From: Arcuatula senhousia
Lineage: Eukaryota; Mollusca; Bivalvia; Mytilida; Mytilidae
Reading direction: 5' to 3'
Length of the DNA: 64,000 nt
Assembly: GCA_963971305.1 (NCBI GenBank)
Contig: OZ020305.1
Location: 13,673,001 to 13,737,000, forward strand
This document shows, one piece after another, positions 49,251 through 62,066 of the stretch; the first letter of the stretch is position 1, and the number at the start of each line of letters is the position of its first letter. The notes beneath the pieces are model-generated. The model made no database searches, was not told the DNA's origin, and saw only the letters and a list, made by a program, of their open reading frames with translations. A program made the translations under genes and the position numbers.

Positions 49251-51501
49251 AGTCTGTCAACTAATCCCTTGATTGGAAATAAGTTTAATCTCTTGCTTTT
49301 ATTACTTGTCGTAGACTAATTCAGTAATAGGATTCATAAATTTAAACTCTATATGTGAAATGGTCATGGACCGTGCTTCCCATAGTTTTGTTTCGCAATT
49401 TCTTGTGGAGTAAAAGATAAACTTCATTAAAAATTTTCATAATAATTATATCTTGTAAATATTTAGATTTGGGTGAATCCTTTTGAATGCTTGTCTTAAT
49501 CAGCTATCTGTCAATTAAGTATGTAATTGAATTAACAGTCACGATTTCCACCCATCTGAGACGAATCTACTGAACTGACACGAAAACATAAGTTGTAATA
49601 CCAGAGCTTTAAATATGGGAAAAATGATAAATCTTAGAAAATTTTAATAAAATTTCAATACAATTTTTACTTTTCTGAAAAGTAAAATATCTGTGTTTCT
49701 ACATATAGTATCAAATTGCTTAGAACAGAGTTTATATAACTTTTTTTATATTTAAAAGCATAACGTAGCAAGCTCCAAACTTCCAAAAAATGTTACGTTC
49801 CTTGCACGTTAAAGAAGCCTCTGCAGGTCTCGATAAAAGTAGAACCTGAAAGATCCCCTTACAAAAGGCTTAATTGTCCGTTCCGTTGACAGTCAAAATT
49901 ATCATCCCCGATGGGCATTGTGCCCCCTTTCCTCCACTTCATAATCATTTCATTTTATTACCCCAGAATATTAGGTTTTTAATAAAAAGTGTATCGTGTT
50001 ACCATTAACATGTTTTATACGGAAAAGGAATTACCCTTTCATAGCCATCTCCCCGACATAACCGGTTTCGTGCTGCTTGGAAGTTAAGCAATAACTAACT
50101 TCTGAGAATTGTTGTATTTGATACAATCGACACCTCATGTTATTGGTAGCAAATGTACAAGCAGACTGTTAAGCGGCCAGTGATTGCTTTCCTCCCGAGC
50201 AGCACGAATTCAGCTGTATCAGGAGGATTAACATGAAAGGAGTGATACAATGAACCTGAACTGATAAGTGGGATGGGGACACAATTACAAGTTTGGACTG
50301 CTCCTGGAAAGGGTTCAGTCTGGCGTCTGTCGGCGGCAGTGTCCTATTTCAGAGGATTCGATACCGAATCTGGAAGCAGTGTTCTTAACATAGGAGGAAC
50401 GTGACTTTTTTTACTTTTTCCCGGCCAACAAGGTGCATGACTATGATTTGCTTCAAAGAATTCATGCATCAAATGTGCTCTTTTACCATAAAACATTTTG
50501 GCTTTACATTGATATCAATATTTTGCGCATGTTATGTACATGATACAACATCTACGAAAATGTCGGCAACGAAAAAATGGACTAACGTTGCTGCTAAATT
50601 TGTAATCGGTACTGTCAAAATGTAACCATATATTTCAGAAATGGGGAAATGAAAACGGAGCAATGAACGTTAACATTATTTTAAAACTTTTCAATACAGT
50701 AATTTTGAAATCGAGTTTTTGACCTGATGAAAAAAGATTCGGACCATGAAAATGTTAAAAGCGCCAACCAAAAAAGCACGTGTCGTTTTTCATTCATTTT
50801 AAAGTGGTCTAGCAACTCTATCTAAAATACATTTTGGTTATACTTAGAAAACCTACATTTGACATTGACCCTATCTTTTAACGTAATGCTATCTGCTTTA
50901 TTGAACACCGATGGCGACTGACATCCCCGTGTTTTGCCTGACAGCACGGCAGCTGTTGACTATGTTCGTGTTTGCTCCGTATATATTTTTTCCTTTAAAA
51001 ATATTGATATCGACTAGCAATAACAACCGGTGCAATATGATGAAAAACACACCTGTAAGGGAATAGATTGGAGCCTAATAATATCTCTGTTACCTTGTTG
51101 ATGAAAAGGTAATTTAACAGTTATTATAACGATCCGTTACCGTAAAATGGGCTTCGCGTCTCGATGGGTATTCTTTTAAAAAGTGGGTTGTCATAAACGA
51201 TTGTATCTGTCAATCAATTTAATATCTTTTGACTTCATCTTGAAGAGGTAAACACTCTATCCAGATTTTGGATATCAAGTATAGCACATTACATTGACCA
51301 ATGAAATTTCTGATCATTCTTAGGCGGAGTCTATTTGTTTTCGGAAGCAGCAATTCGCGTGGTTCCAGAACAACTCTTTTCATAGTTCACGCTATAGGAT
51401 AATTTGGTCGAAATCTAAAAGGAAGTGTTTTGTGACTTTTTCGACGTGGCGCGTGGCTGGCACCAACTCTCGTACAGAGATAAGAATGAACTGAGGCCAA
51501 T
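49251..51501. other. Upstream of copy B, nothing firmly identified
   Basis: AT-rich. An inverted TTCGTGCTGCT/AGCAGCACGAA pair lies near 50070 and 50199. No TATA box was fixed upstream of 51502. Confidence 0.35.
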
Positions 51502-51567
51502 ATGGAAGTTTGGAGTTTCCTGTGTCTTATGCTGTTTGTTACGCTGAATCTTTGCTTAGCTGAAAAG
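51502..51567 (+). CDS. Copy B exon 1: signal peptide
   Basis: ATG, then 22 codons with a Leu/Phe/Met/Val-rich core and a small-residue end (CLA-EK), then the GTATAA donor in phase 0. The start was chosen because it is the only ATG giving a signal peptide in the phase needed by exon 2. Confidence 0.78.
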
Positions 51568-53292
51568 GTATAATATATTTCCTTTACAATCATATATCTT
51601 TGATCTATTCCAATTGATAATTTTGACATAAAATTATTTAGTATTTAGTGCTTCCAGTTATTTCATAACGTTCGTTCAGTTGGTTTTTTGTAGTCCGACG
51701 AGCGCAACATTTTATAACTTTTGTTTATGTTCAAATAGTTCAAATGTTTATAAATTGCGCTTAATATTGCATTAAATAAAATATCTACAAGGAGAGAAAA
51801 ATCTGGCACATAAACTTCTCTTCATTAAGACCACAAACCATTTTCTGCATTTAGCTCAATGTCTGTGTCTTAAATCTTTAATTAAACTTTATACACTTGA
51901 AAATATCGCAAACATTAAAGATTTGAACATAAATATCTGCAAAGTTAACTTTTATTTATTTTCTTTACAGGTTCTGCAAGTGCCTTCTTTTGTGAAATTA
52001 AAAACACAATATCCTGGCCATAAGCAATATGGTGGAACATTTTCTCACAAAAGACTCAAAAACATGATTGGAATTACTGAGCAGCTAACAATACATGACA
52101 CTAGTGCCTTAAGACTGTCATATGCTTTAAATAAAATTGGAGGGAACCATTCTCTTGGTTCTGAACTAATTAGACTCTCCACTTCTGGACGTGATAGTGT
52201 TAGCGGCAAGACTGGACTACAATACATTTATAATCCAATAGCATTTGGACCCTACTTCGCTGACAAATATGGCTACCCAAGTGTTTCCGTACTCCATCAA
52301 ACGGACCCAATAGCAACCAAAAAGCGATTCTATGGAAAGCAAGGGATATTAGAAATTATCACATATACTAAGAAAGGAAATCGACCTAAGGGACATATAG
52401 TGCTCTGGGATTGTGACCATGTTCATCAGGCAAAGGATTGGATTTCAAAGCATCATTTAATAACTGTACAGTTTTGGCCATCGCCTGGTAGGTATCACAT
52501 GATTTAGGATGTTGTTATAAGCTTTGACTGTTTACTCTTCCTGGGCGACAAGATTTGTTCCTCGGAAAGAAAGGGACTATGGCTATCCTCTTTATCTTAC
52601 TCGTATTTTAATGATATACATGTATCCTTAATTAATTTTTTAGCCTAACTTAAGTGCTTTCAGACATTTTAAGTCATTTTGCATATGGGATCGCTTAATA
52701 ACGACGATATTATACATTAAGAATATATGATAGACGATGCATAATATTTGAAATGCATTGAAAATTGTACTATAAAAAGGGAAAAAACACCCATGCATTT
52801 GAAAAATTTCATTATGCATGCAATCTACCAGGCATATGAAATTTGAATGCAGTTGGAAGATACCCATTATCAATGAATTCACTCATGTAAAAAAGACTTT
52901 CAATGAAAGACTTTTTTAAATAAAAATATTGCATCATTTATGACATTTCAGAGTCCAAGTATTTTTCATAGTGTAAATATGGAAATGAGTTTTAATAAGG
53001 TTATCACTATTTGCAAGTATGAAAGGGTTGTTTACTTTTCAGTTTAAAGATAATTTTAAACAGATAACAACTTTACTTAACAACGTTATTCAGGTCATCG
53101 TATTCTATTGCTTTTTCAGATTCAAGATGTGGTTCTCAGCACGATCTAGACATGGCGCCGGTTCCCTTTGGTGTTCCGAGATTGGACACAATTAGGTACT
53201 ACAATAGACGAATACAGAATCAACGAATTAAAACTTTTATGAAGAATGGGAAAACATATAAACAAGTCTTATATAGTAACGATGTTTTGTAA
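51502..53292 (+). CDS. Secreted Tae4-like (dae4-like) amidase-fold protein, copy B
   Basis: Three exons, 51502-51567, 51971-52487 and 53120-53292, give 756 nt and 251 residues; introns of 403 and 632 bp are GT-AG with phases 0 and 1, identical to copy A. Residues 1-20 form a hydrophobic signal peptide. The Tae4-like domain spans about 27-191, with DTSALRLSYALNKIGG (65-80), GLQYIYNP, KYGYP, YGKQGIL and GHIVLWDCDH (163-172). Ser67 (AGT at 52103-52105) stands where Tae4 enzymes have the nucleophilic Cys; His164 (52394-52396) is kept. Cys170 and Cys198 are shared with copy A. The 57-residue tail is basic and Arg/Tyr/Asn-rich, unlike copy A. Likely an extracellular or granule protein, possibly binding or cutting peptidoglycan; function is inferred. 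Confidence 0.82.
51971..52487 (+). CDS. Copy B exon 2: Tae4-like domain
   Basis: Acceptor TTTTCTTTACAG, donor GTAGGT, 517 nt. It opens VLQVPSFVKLKTQYPG. The open frame runs on for six codons past the donor to a TAG, but the donor placed after the SP codons gives the phase-1 junction that reproduces the copy A structure. Confidence 0.88.
53120..53292 (+). CDS. Copy B exon 3: C-terminal tail
   Basis: Acceptor TTGCTTTTTCAG, phase 1. Encodes DSRCGSQHDLDMAPVPFGVP and a basic Arg/Tyr/Asn-rich end, then TAA. An AATAAA at 53355-53360 follows 63 bases later and fits a short 3' UTR. Confidence 0.78.
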
Positions 53293-53354
53293 AAATCATT
53301 TAATATGTACTAAAAGACAAGATGTCGATGTTGACATGCTTATAATCAAATGAC

Positions 53355-53360
53355 AATAAA
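53355..53360 (+). terminator. Polyadenylation signal for copy B
   Basis: AATAAA 63 bases after the stop codon at 53290-53292. Confidence 0.5.
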
Positions 53361-54359
53361 ATGGCGTTATTGGTGCTAGTGCGTTAGCTAATACCACATG
53401 TGTTCCGTTTAAATATGTGTTCATAATATTGATGTAAAATATTAACTTTTTTTCAAGAAAACTGTCTGTTTATGACATAATTTTCATATTTTGATAAAAT
53501 ATTTACCATCATGGCATGCATGGTTTGCATTCAAAATTAACAGATACTGACACTAATTTCTACAGTAGTTTTTTTATGTCTGGGACTGGGTTGCGACCAA
53601 ACATATTTCAGCCTTTCTTTTTATTAATGCGTTCAGACATTGTTTATTTTTCACTTATTTGTTGTTCCGTTTTATGTGCAGCTAATATTACTGTTGCTCA
53701 AAGAGCCTGACTGATTATTAATAAGTAATATACCAATACAACTTCTTGTATGTAGGTTGCAATCATTTATTGTTATTGTTGTTAATTTCTTGTTGATATA
53801 ATTGTTAAACATTGAATAAAATCATAAACAAGTCAAACTTTCTATTTTTCCCAAATACATGTACTAGATACTAATCATGCTAATGAGATGCTAAGAACCA
53901 TTACACAACATCAATAAAAATCGCAATTGGAATAAAAGACAAAGTTTATTTGGTTGCGCTGTTTGTGCACAATTCAAAGACTAAAAATGTAACCTCTAAG
54001 CAGCAGCATTTGAGGAAAAACAAGAAAGATCAAAAACCAAAAGAAAAGTCTTCGTTCGTGTACCCAAAAGTTTGAAGATTGGGGTCATAAACAAGCACCG
54101 AGAGGAAATCGACTATGTGCAGTGCGTACAAGGAAACCTGGTGTTTAAAATATCTGCAATAAAAAGCAAGCAGTCTGAAGATAAACAATAGACGCTGTCA
54201 TTGTAATGCATAAATTCAGTTAAACGAAGTGTCGTAGGGGATAATGATTGATTCCCAAACTATACATGCAACTCTACCTAGTTAAAATTCTGAAAATCCA
54301 CAAGTAAAAATTACAAGCAAGTTAGAAATTGAAATTACAATAAATATCCATACAATCAT
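53361..54359. other. Intergenic, nothing identified
   Basis: AT-rich, no exon or clear repeat recognised. Confidence 0.35.
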
Positions 54360-54545
54360 GAATTTTGCTACATGTACGCCTGACGCGCGTTTCGTCTATC
54401 TAAGACTCGGCAGAGGCGCTCTTCCAAAATATTGAAAATCCAAACACTATATGATAATGAAAAGAATAGACCAATAAAACCAAAAATATCGAACTTGAAA
54501 GCCAAGTTATAACTAAGATCATCAACCGATGCCTTGGGTAGGAAG
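54360..54545 (+). repeat. Dispersed bivalve-type repeat with GACGCGCGTTTCGTCTA
   Basis: The run TGACGCGCGTTTCGTCTATC, AAGACTC, GAGGCGCTC, then AATAGACC and GAACTTGAAAGCCAAGTT resembles a high-copy repeat I associate with mussel genomes. Class is not certain. Confidence 0.5.
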
Positions 54546-55839
54546 AACCTTAGGGTTTAGAAAATTTCGAAATTTGAAAGGATAATTTATATTATAGATT
54601 TGATATGTTATACATGTTTTATAATACTACTATTACTTAAGAATGCTTTTAAGAAGAGCAAAATTGTGCTGTAAAAAAACCTTGTTTAACCGACTAGAAC
54701 ATCTGAGATACATGTATATACCAAGGCAGGACCGTAGCGATTTGCCTTTCTAAAGTGAGAAACTTCTTCTTTTTACACATTTTGATATTGGCTCATCCTC
54801 TAATTGCAAAGGCACTTGCATTTGATAATCTAATGCTTTCATTAAGAATTCAAATTTAAAAGACTCAAATACTGTATAGAATATAACATTCTGAATTATT
54901 TCATTCAATATATGAATGACACGGCATATTTAGTGTTCGTACATTGATGTCCCAAGTACAAAAAAATTAATAAAAACGTTCAATTTCGACCAAAAATGCA
55001 TCTAGAAAAATGTCACCTTCGTGCCATAAGTGCTGTGACTATCTGGCTTTCATCTTCAAAGTCAACTAGCAACTACTGTCAACTTAACGCTTTTATCTTC
55101 ATGTTTAAAAGATACAAAATTGCTTCTGTATCTTTATATGAATCAAAGTTTGTCGGCCGTTTAATGAACTTCTTTATAAGTGGCCATCTTCCGAAACTTT
55201 CACGGCTATAAAATGTTTTGGTTTGTGAACATTATTGCCAAAACTAGCTATATTTGCTATTGAGTTTAAAGCAATAAAGTACACCCTCATAATAACCTTT
55301 CTAATAATAATAAAAAAATATATGTTATTTTTTCTTATGAATTCGAAAACGTTTTCATTAACGTGGTCCTGACAGTTGGTTTTATTGATAGTTAAAACAA
55401 AACAAAATTACAACAAAGTTCCATGCTACAATTTTAACGCTGCCAACGAGGTTGAAGTCAGCTAGAATATGAAGAGGACAGCATACAAGACCAAACGCTT
55501 TAAACAGGGCTCTTAATACATCTTAATACAGATTTTAGCTACGACCATCCTTTGCCTGGGATTGGACTAATCTTAAGATTTCAATGACTGGTGTTTTTAA
55601 CAGTAAAATGTTAAATGATCGGTCCATAACTTTCAAAGAAAATCAGCAATTATATTACACGTTAAGTTGTATCTCCTCAATCTATTCAATATAAAGTCGG
55701 CTTGTAGTTGGAAAGGATGTGCAACAACGATATTGCAAGTAGCAAAGGTTTACCTATAGGGCAGTCAAATGTCATAGATTCAGTTGATATGAATGGTTTT
55801 GTATTTGAAACCATAGGTTCAGATTTGACCAACACTAAT

Positions 55840-56060
55840 CGATCTTTGGCAACATGACGGGTGTGCTATAGCCAGCAGAAACTGCTAACTCTTCCGGAGC
55901 ACCTGCGTTCACTCTCGTTTTGAATTGAGTTCACGTAGCTGAAAACGATTTAGTTGTTATGTGCATTATTTTTAATGTTGGGTCGTTTGTTTTGTTGTGA
56001 TGTTTTTTTTTTTTGTCTAACTATTTTGTCTTTGTCTTTTCGGTATAATGATATTTGATT
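55840..56060 (+). repeat. Dispersed family E copy
   Basis: CAACATGACGGGTGTGCTAT, CTCTTCCGGAGCACCTG and TTCACTCTCGTTTTGAATTG, then a TTTTTTTTTTGTCTAAC and TTTGTCTTTGTC run. Matches 45260-45560 in inverse orientation and 57285-57540 directly. Confidence 0.6.
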
Positions 56061-57284
56061 ACCCCTTTGGTACACCTTTGCTTCTTTCAGGCGCTTTTAA
56101 TTCGATTAAACTGAAAACTCATTGTGTGCCGCTTGTACATGGCACTTCAATAGATAACCCATCACCCATGGTTTCCACTGAAGAATTACTTCTCTTCCAC
56201 CATGTGGCGTGCCGTACATTTTGTCCTGCTCGAAACTCAGGAGTGATTTTATATTTTGTAATAAATAACTTAGGTATGGTACTTGTGTCTCTCGACCGAC
56301 GCGTGCTAAATTTCATATTATTTTATGGCACTATCAAATTTTATATTCTAAGTTACGTTCTCTTATATGAAGGGTTCATTTCCGCTCTATTATTGAATGG
56401 ATGATAAAGAATTAGCCTTGTATAGGCAGGTGCATTCATAAAGTACGAACAATTCAAATTTCAAGTGCATGATAATAAATCTAAATCTTTCAATTTCTTT
56501 GTTAGATAACCCCTTATATTAAAACTTTAAAAAGATAGAAATAATATGAACGAAGACATGTAGAGAGTTTTTCTTTGATATCAAAACTTTTCTTAAGCAA
56601 TTTATAACGGTTATAAAATTACAACAATTTAAGTGATTTCTTTTTTTCAAAAGTACAAATATAGCAACTACATGTTATTAAATTTCAAATTTCCATATTA
56701 ACAATTCTAATAAAAAAAGTCTACCCCCTCTCTCTTTTTTCTATCACAAGCGTGTCAAAAGTAACAATTAATGTGAACTTCGCCTTAACCAGGCAGTATT
56801 GCAAAAGACTGTGCTGTACACTTTTAACAAATTTTGACTCGGAGAGGTGGTTCTCAAAGTACAGCGTGTAACAACCATTAATAAAAGGGTTAAAACAAGA
56901 TGACCCTTGTAATGTATGAAGTTTTCTGAAACATATATTTTATCACTAAGATTTTACTATGAACTGAAGAACATAATTCAAGTTCAATAGACAAAGTGTC
57001 AATCAAACAATTTAAATTAAGTATGTCCTAACCTTAATAGAATAAGTTATGACATGTATGAAGAACGCAAAGGGAGAAAAAGGTTAACAAACAATTAAAA
57101 TTTAATGCAAGTGTCTTCGTTTCAATAGCATCTTAGTTCACACTTGTCTTGGAAAAATTTAAATCGCATTGATAATTGTCGTTGTCTTGTTTCTATCTTC
57201 GTTGTATTCGGTGTCTCTTGGCTTTTAAATCTCTGATTTTTGAACTGCGAATGGGATTGAGATTGACTCACACTAAATCGATCG

Positions 57285-57540
57285 TTGGGCCAACATGACG
57301 GTTGAGTGTGCTTTAGAGCCAGCAAGAATCACTTATACCATGTATATTTCGGGAGTTCCTAGATTTTTCAGTCTCATTTCGTGCTGGCTGCTGTTTAGTT
57401 GTGGGCTGTGTCGCGTACACTTATTCCACATCTCTTTATTTTCTATTGATGTCATATTTGTGTTTATGTTTTGTGTGGTTTGTTTATGTTATGATTTTAT
57501 GTCTACCGATTTTGTCTTTGACTTTTCAGAATGCAACGTT
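57285..57540 (+). repeat. Dispersed family E copy
   Basis: CAACATGACGGTTGAGTGTG, CCAGCAAGAATC, TTTCGGGAGTTCC, TTATTCCACATCTCTTTATT and TTTGTCTTTGACTTTTCAGA follow the family order. Confidence 0.6.
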
Positions 57541-60500
57541 CAATTGCGTAATTTGTTCATCGTTGCCTCTTAAAATGCCTTTGCGAAGTAGAAAAAGAAC
57601 ACTTGGTGTACCACTTGACGTTGAACAATTTCATATTTAAAAGTGAAAAATCAACCTGATGACGAAACATTCAAGCTATTATCATCTACAAATTGAGATA
57701 CCAAAATCTTTTAACCCACAACAATACAACAAACACAGCGAGTAATATTTCATTCTGAAAATCAGAGAAAAGGTCGAACACAGAAACGATAATTTGTTAA
57801 CAAGCCCGAAACATTTAATTTTACAGATGTGAAGAGTAAACCATTACAGGACAATGTTAAAGGAACAACAGATGAGAATTGAGAGGTACCCTACTGGTTT
57901 GTAAACATTATCCTATCAACCCTATACCCAGGTCATCTCGTCTCTCAATTAAATCGATTCTAAAGTCTTTTATTTGGACACTTGGAATTTGACCGGTTAC
58001 AATTAAGGAAATAATAAATGTATAATGATGTCTCCTCCTTGTGACCTTTCGAAGACATGTCTGGTCGTTAGTACGAGAATGTAAGGGATCAAAGAGAAAT
58101 GTGTTCTGGTTTGCCTTAGACCTTTTATATGCTACTATAACTGTTCTACCACGTGAAGCAGATCCATTCCTCTATTGCTTTGTATATAATATATCACTGA
58201 AAGAGTTTGCTGCTTTAAAGTACACATTCTTGAGCTTGTCTTCCACCATGCGACAGAAGTAGTCCTGACCGATTAAAATACTGATTGCATTGCAAAAATA
58301 CTATTTACTTCACTTTATTTGGAACAAATCATCCATGTTCTAGTAATACACCTTAATTGTCAATTAAAATATAGACTTTGTCGTACTTGTTTCGCTGTTC
58401 CATATAAAAAAGATTCTAAGACTTGTTATAAACATTATGTAAAAATTATATTTTTTCCGAGAAGGCTGCGCTCTTTTTGTGTTTTAATTATCATTGGGTT
58501 TTAGAGGTTGCTTCACATTTATACTTATCGGATTCGAATTGGTATTTTGGTTTCTGTACGATATTTCACAACCCATGTAGAGACTATATCCAAATATAAC
58601 TTTCAAAAACAGACGACGAGTAATGCAGTAATTTAACTTTATTTAAACAACAGAAAAACTGCATTTAGAGTTGTTTCACAATGCCTTTCAAAATCATAAG
58701 GGACAATATACAACCATAAGGTATATTAAGAAGAAAAAAAGAAGTAGTATTTGTAAATAGTAAAATTGTTTACGCCCCAAAGATAAGTCTAGTTGTGTGC
58801 TTCGTTTTGAATGTTTATCTTGAAAACTACGGAGAGAAGTTGAGGCTGAGCTCTTCTATGCACAAAAAAGGTAACCATATCATTGCAAAGACATTCAAAG
58901 GCTACACTCCCAATCTGCAAACTGGAAAGAGATTTACATAAGTATACTATTAAGCTTGTTTCCCAATCCAAGATCAATGAATATGTTTAAACTTATTATT
59001 ATTTTGGTAATATATTCTTTGTTTTTGATATTTGTCTTTTTCTAAGTCACGAAGAGAGAAAGAAAATAAAACAAATATAATTACATCCTATACGAAACTT
59101 TACATTGAACTTACACCTGCATACACAAAATAGACTACCTTTCACAACATCAATTTGTCAACCCCGGATTCCAACTGTGTTCTCAAATGGAGGACAGAGT
59201 CGCTACAAATTGTCAACTATCTCCATGACGGAAGAAGCTACATCTAATAACCATATAAACATGATCTACGACAAAGCGAAACACGAAACCGGTAGTTTTC
59301 GCACTGGTTAATAAAAATCGCCATGGGTCTTCTTTTGCACACATCGAATGTATTTACATGATAAAAACTTTTCATCAACACAAAACGCCCCGACTTGTAT
59401 TCATGGAACAAATGTTATCTACAGGACAGGCATATCTAACATAATGATAAAATGGTCTTTGTTCTAATTTCAGCAACAATCAACACAAAGGCTTGAAGGA
59501 GTCAATGTTTCAAAAATATTACCCGATACTTATGAACTGTACTCGAATGACAAAACAATTTGTGAATTAAATAATTAAAATATTTTCAAAATTCAAAAAT
59601 TATGTTTTTCAAAGTTCCACTTTGAAAAATCAAATGAAAGACTTTCATTCAATTGTCAGACAAAAAAAACATCAAAGTGAAAGACTTTCATTCAATTGTC
59701 AGACTGAAAATGAAAAAAAAAACACTACCTAGTTCTAGTTCACAGCAAAGTTGACAATACAGTGTATTTCTTTTTAAAATCCTATTGATAAGTGATAATT
59801 TTTCAGCGTAAACAAATGCTGCAGTGTTTTTCCTATGTCTAATTTGTTAAATGCTTACAAGCTTAGATTAGATATTTCTTGATCTGACCTCAAAATTTTA
59901 GAAAAAAACATATTGCATGATACAACATCTAATATTATAAAAATGTATTACCCCTGAATATAAAAATGCCTTTTAAAACAGTTGGTCAGCTATTGCGATA
60001 AAGCATGCTACATACAATTAAAAAAACAGTAAAAAAATACAAATACAAACAAACAAATAAAAATTAGAGATAACAATCTTTCCTATTAGTTATTGATTAA
60101 AATGCTTTTTGACAAGGTAATTTAGTCGGGACTGTTGCTGTTGTCATTTCTCTCGTTGATAATCATGTTGTTTTGGACTTTTTGGTGTGCATGAGTTGTG
60201 AAGTACGAACATGAAGAATGAAGACAACCGTGTTTAAACGTTTTATTTGGAGTAAAAGATATATGCAAAACACAGGTGCGACGCTTTCGATAAACAATGT
60301 ATTTTTTTCAAACACCATTTGTTGAGTAAATAGAATTTAAAAATAAAAAAATAAACGCACTTATGAATTTCAGAAATCATTTCGTTTTTAGACATTTATC
60401 CGTTGAGACAGTTCCTATTAAATCTATTTACCAAATTTCACCAAAATATAAATCACCATGGCAATATCCTGCTGTTTAATAAGTGGTTGGCTTTAACAGG

Positions 60501-61586
60501 ACCGCCTTCATCAATTAATCTTAAGCACTGGTTTTCCTCCTCCCCTCTCATACCGTTTTAAACGTTTTAAAAGTTATTGTTAAATGAACATAAAACACTT
60601 AGGAACAACAATAAAACGTCAAACCATTATGAGAATCTATTGTATGTTTCACAATTCCATTGGTTTAATTTCAGTGCCGAAAAAAAGCTTTTATGATTTA
60701 ACAAGATTTAAAAAAGGAACCCTTTAAATAGTTTTGCATTAACCTAAGTTTACCGCAAGATTTCATTGCAAAATCGCCAAACATGATAGTAAAGATCAGT
60801 CCTAAGGACTGCCCGACCAGAAATCCTGAGTGTAAACAAGAGAAGACCAACGTGTTGTCAACTTTTGCAACGACTAGTGCCGGTAGCATTGAGTACAGAA
60901 CATTGAGCTTTTTTAACTTGCAACATCACTTAAAGCTTGAAATTATTCATTAACATTTTGTCATTCAAAATTCACCTTCGATTGAAAGAAAAGAACAGAG
61001 TCTGACTTTTTAGGTTAAGTCTTCAGCACTACCATACTCGCAACTGCTCGTAAAACCTTATTATAAGACCTCTTATCTTACCAACATGGTACCGCATAAT
61101 TCACTATAATATAAATTTGCAGATAGGTAACGCATACAAAGGTAACTGCATATATTACCATTATGCTGTTACAGTATTTTTTTAATAACGTCCGGTGTAT
61201 TCATATTGTAATCTTTTTTTCAAAGTTACCTAATATCTAATACTAAATAAATCATACCATCAAAAGAAAGTAGGCTAATGTATGAATTCTCCCGAATATT
61301 TCTACAATTTTATATGAAAATGTGAATATTTTGCATGTGCATTAACGAGATAACAATGTCAGAAACGACTGCATAATGTGACTACGGATTTCGTTTGATG
61401 ATGTGAAATGGACAATGCCACCCACAATACACAAAAAAGATTGAGCATTAGTTTTTAGATTAAAAGATAATTGAGTGGTCGAGATATTTTATAAATATGA
61501 TATGTGCAGATCAGAAAAGTTCTAAAAAGGATTGCCACCGATAGCCTTTAACGCGAAAAGATCCACAAAAAAGGCTTTAATTTTAC
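57541..61586. other. Intergenic, no gene seen
   Basis: AT-rich. The only structure noted is a direct pair of GAAAGACTTTCATTCAATTG with TCAGAC near 59635 and 59681. Confidence 0.35.
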
Positions 61587-61874
61587 ATATATGTTGTGTA
61601 CAAGTTGCATTTTTGTACATGTACAAACAAAATGTACATGTTCCAACATGTATGATGCAATTGTACAAGTTCCAACATGTACAGCTTAAATAATGTTTGT
61701 CAAGGGTGTAAAAGTCAGCTTTAAATTATAATTGTGTTGGTTTATAATTTTAAAAGTTACTCAGAAACTTGTGTATTAGCCCCTTAGAATAAATCATAAT
61801 AGACATGATAGAAATTAAAAAGATATCTCAATGATCACTCAGCTTAAACTGAGTATAAGTGTTAAGTTTCTGTA

Positions 61875-62065
61875 TAGCGGGTAATTTTAGCGAGTAGCAA
61901 ATTTCACAATGTGTATCCAAAAATGGAGTGATTAATTTTAGCGGTCGTATAATTTCTCGCGTTTTCAGAATCTAGGATACGTAAATAAATATGAACTAGA
62001 ATTTAGCGATTCCTAAGACCTCGCAAATAATGCAAAAATTAGAACCTCGCGAAATTTTCCCGCTA
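61875..62065. mobile_element. Tc1/mariner-type MITE
   Basis: Ends TAGCGGGTAATTTTAGCGAG and, inverted, TAGCGGGAAAATTTCGCGAG, with TA duplicated outside (61873-61874 and 62066-62067); 191 bp, GCG-rich ends, no coding. Confidence 0.65.
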
Positions 62066-62066
62066 T

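Noticed and set aside
52492..52497. Alternative donor GTATCA four bases after the chosen one
   Set aside because: It would shift the frame and meet a stop early in exon 3, and would break the shared intron phase.
52488..52507. Reading copy B exon 2 through to the TAG at 52505 as the protein end
   Set aside because: A donor at 52488 in phase 1 joins an exon that begins D-S-x-C, exactly as in copy A. The read-through tail is not shared.
56048..56404. 118-codon ORF
   Set aside because: It starts inside a dispersed family E repeat, has no splice support and no recognisable domain.
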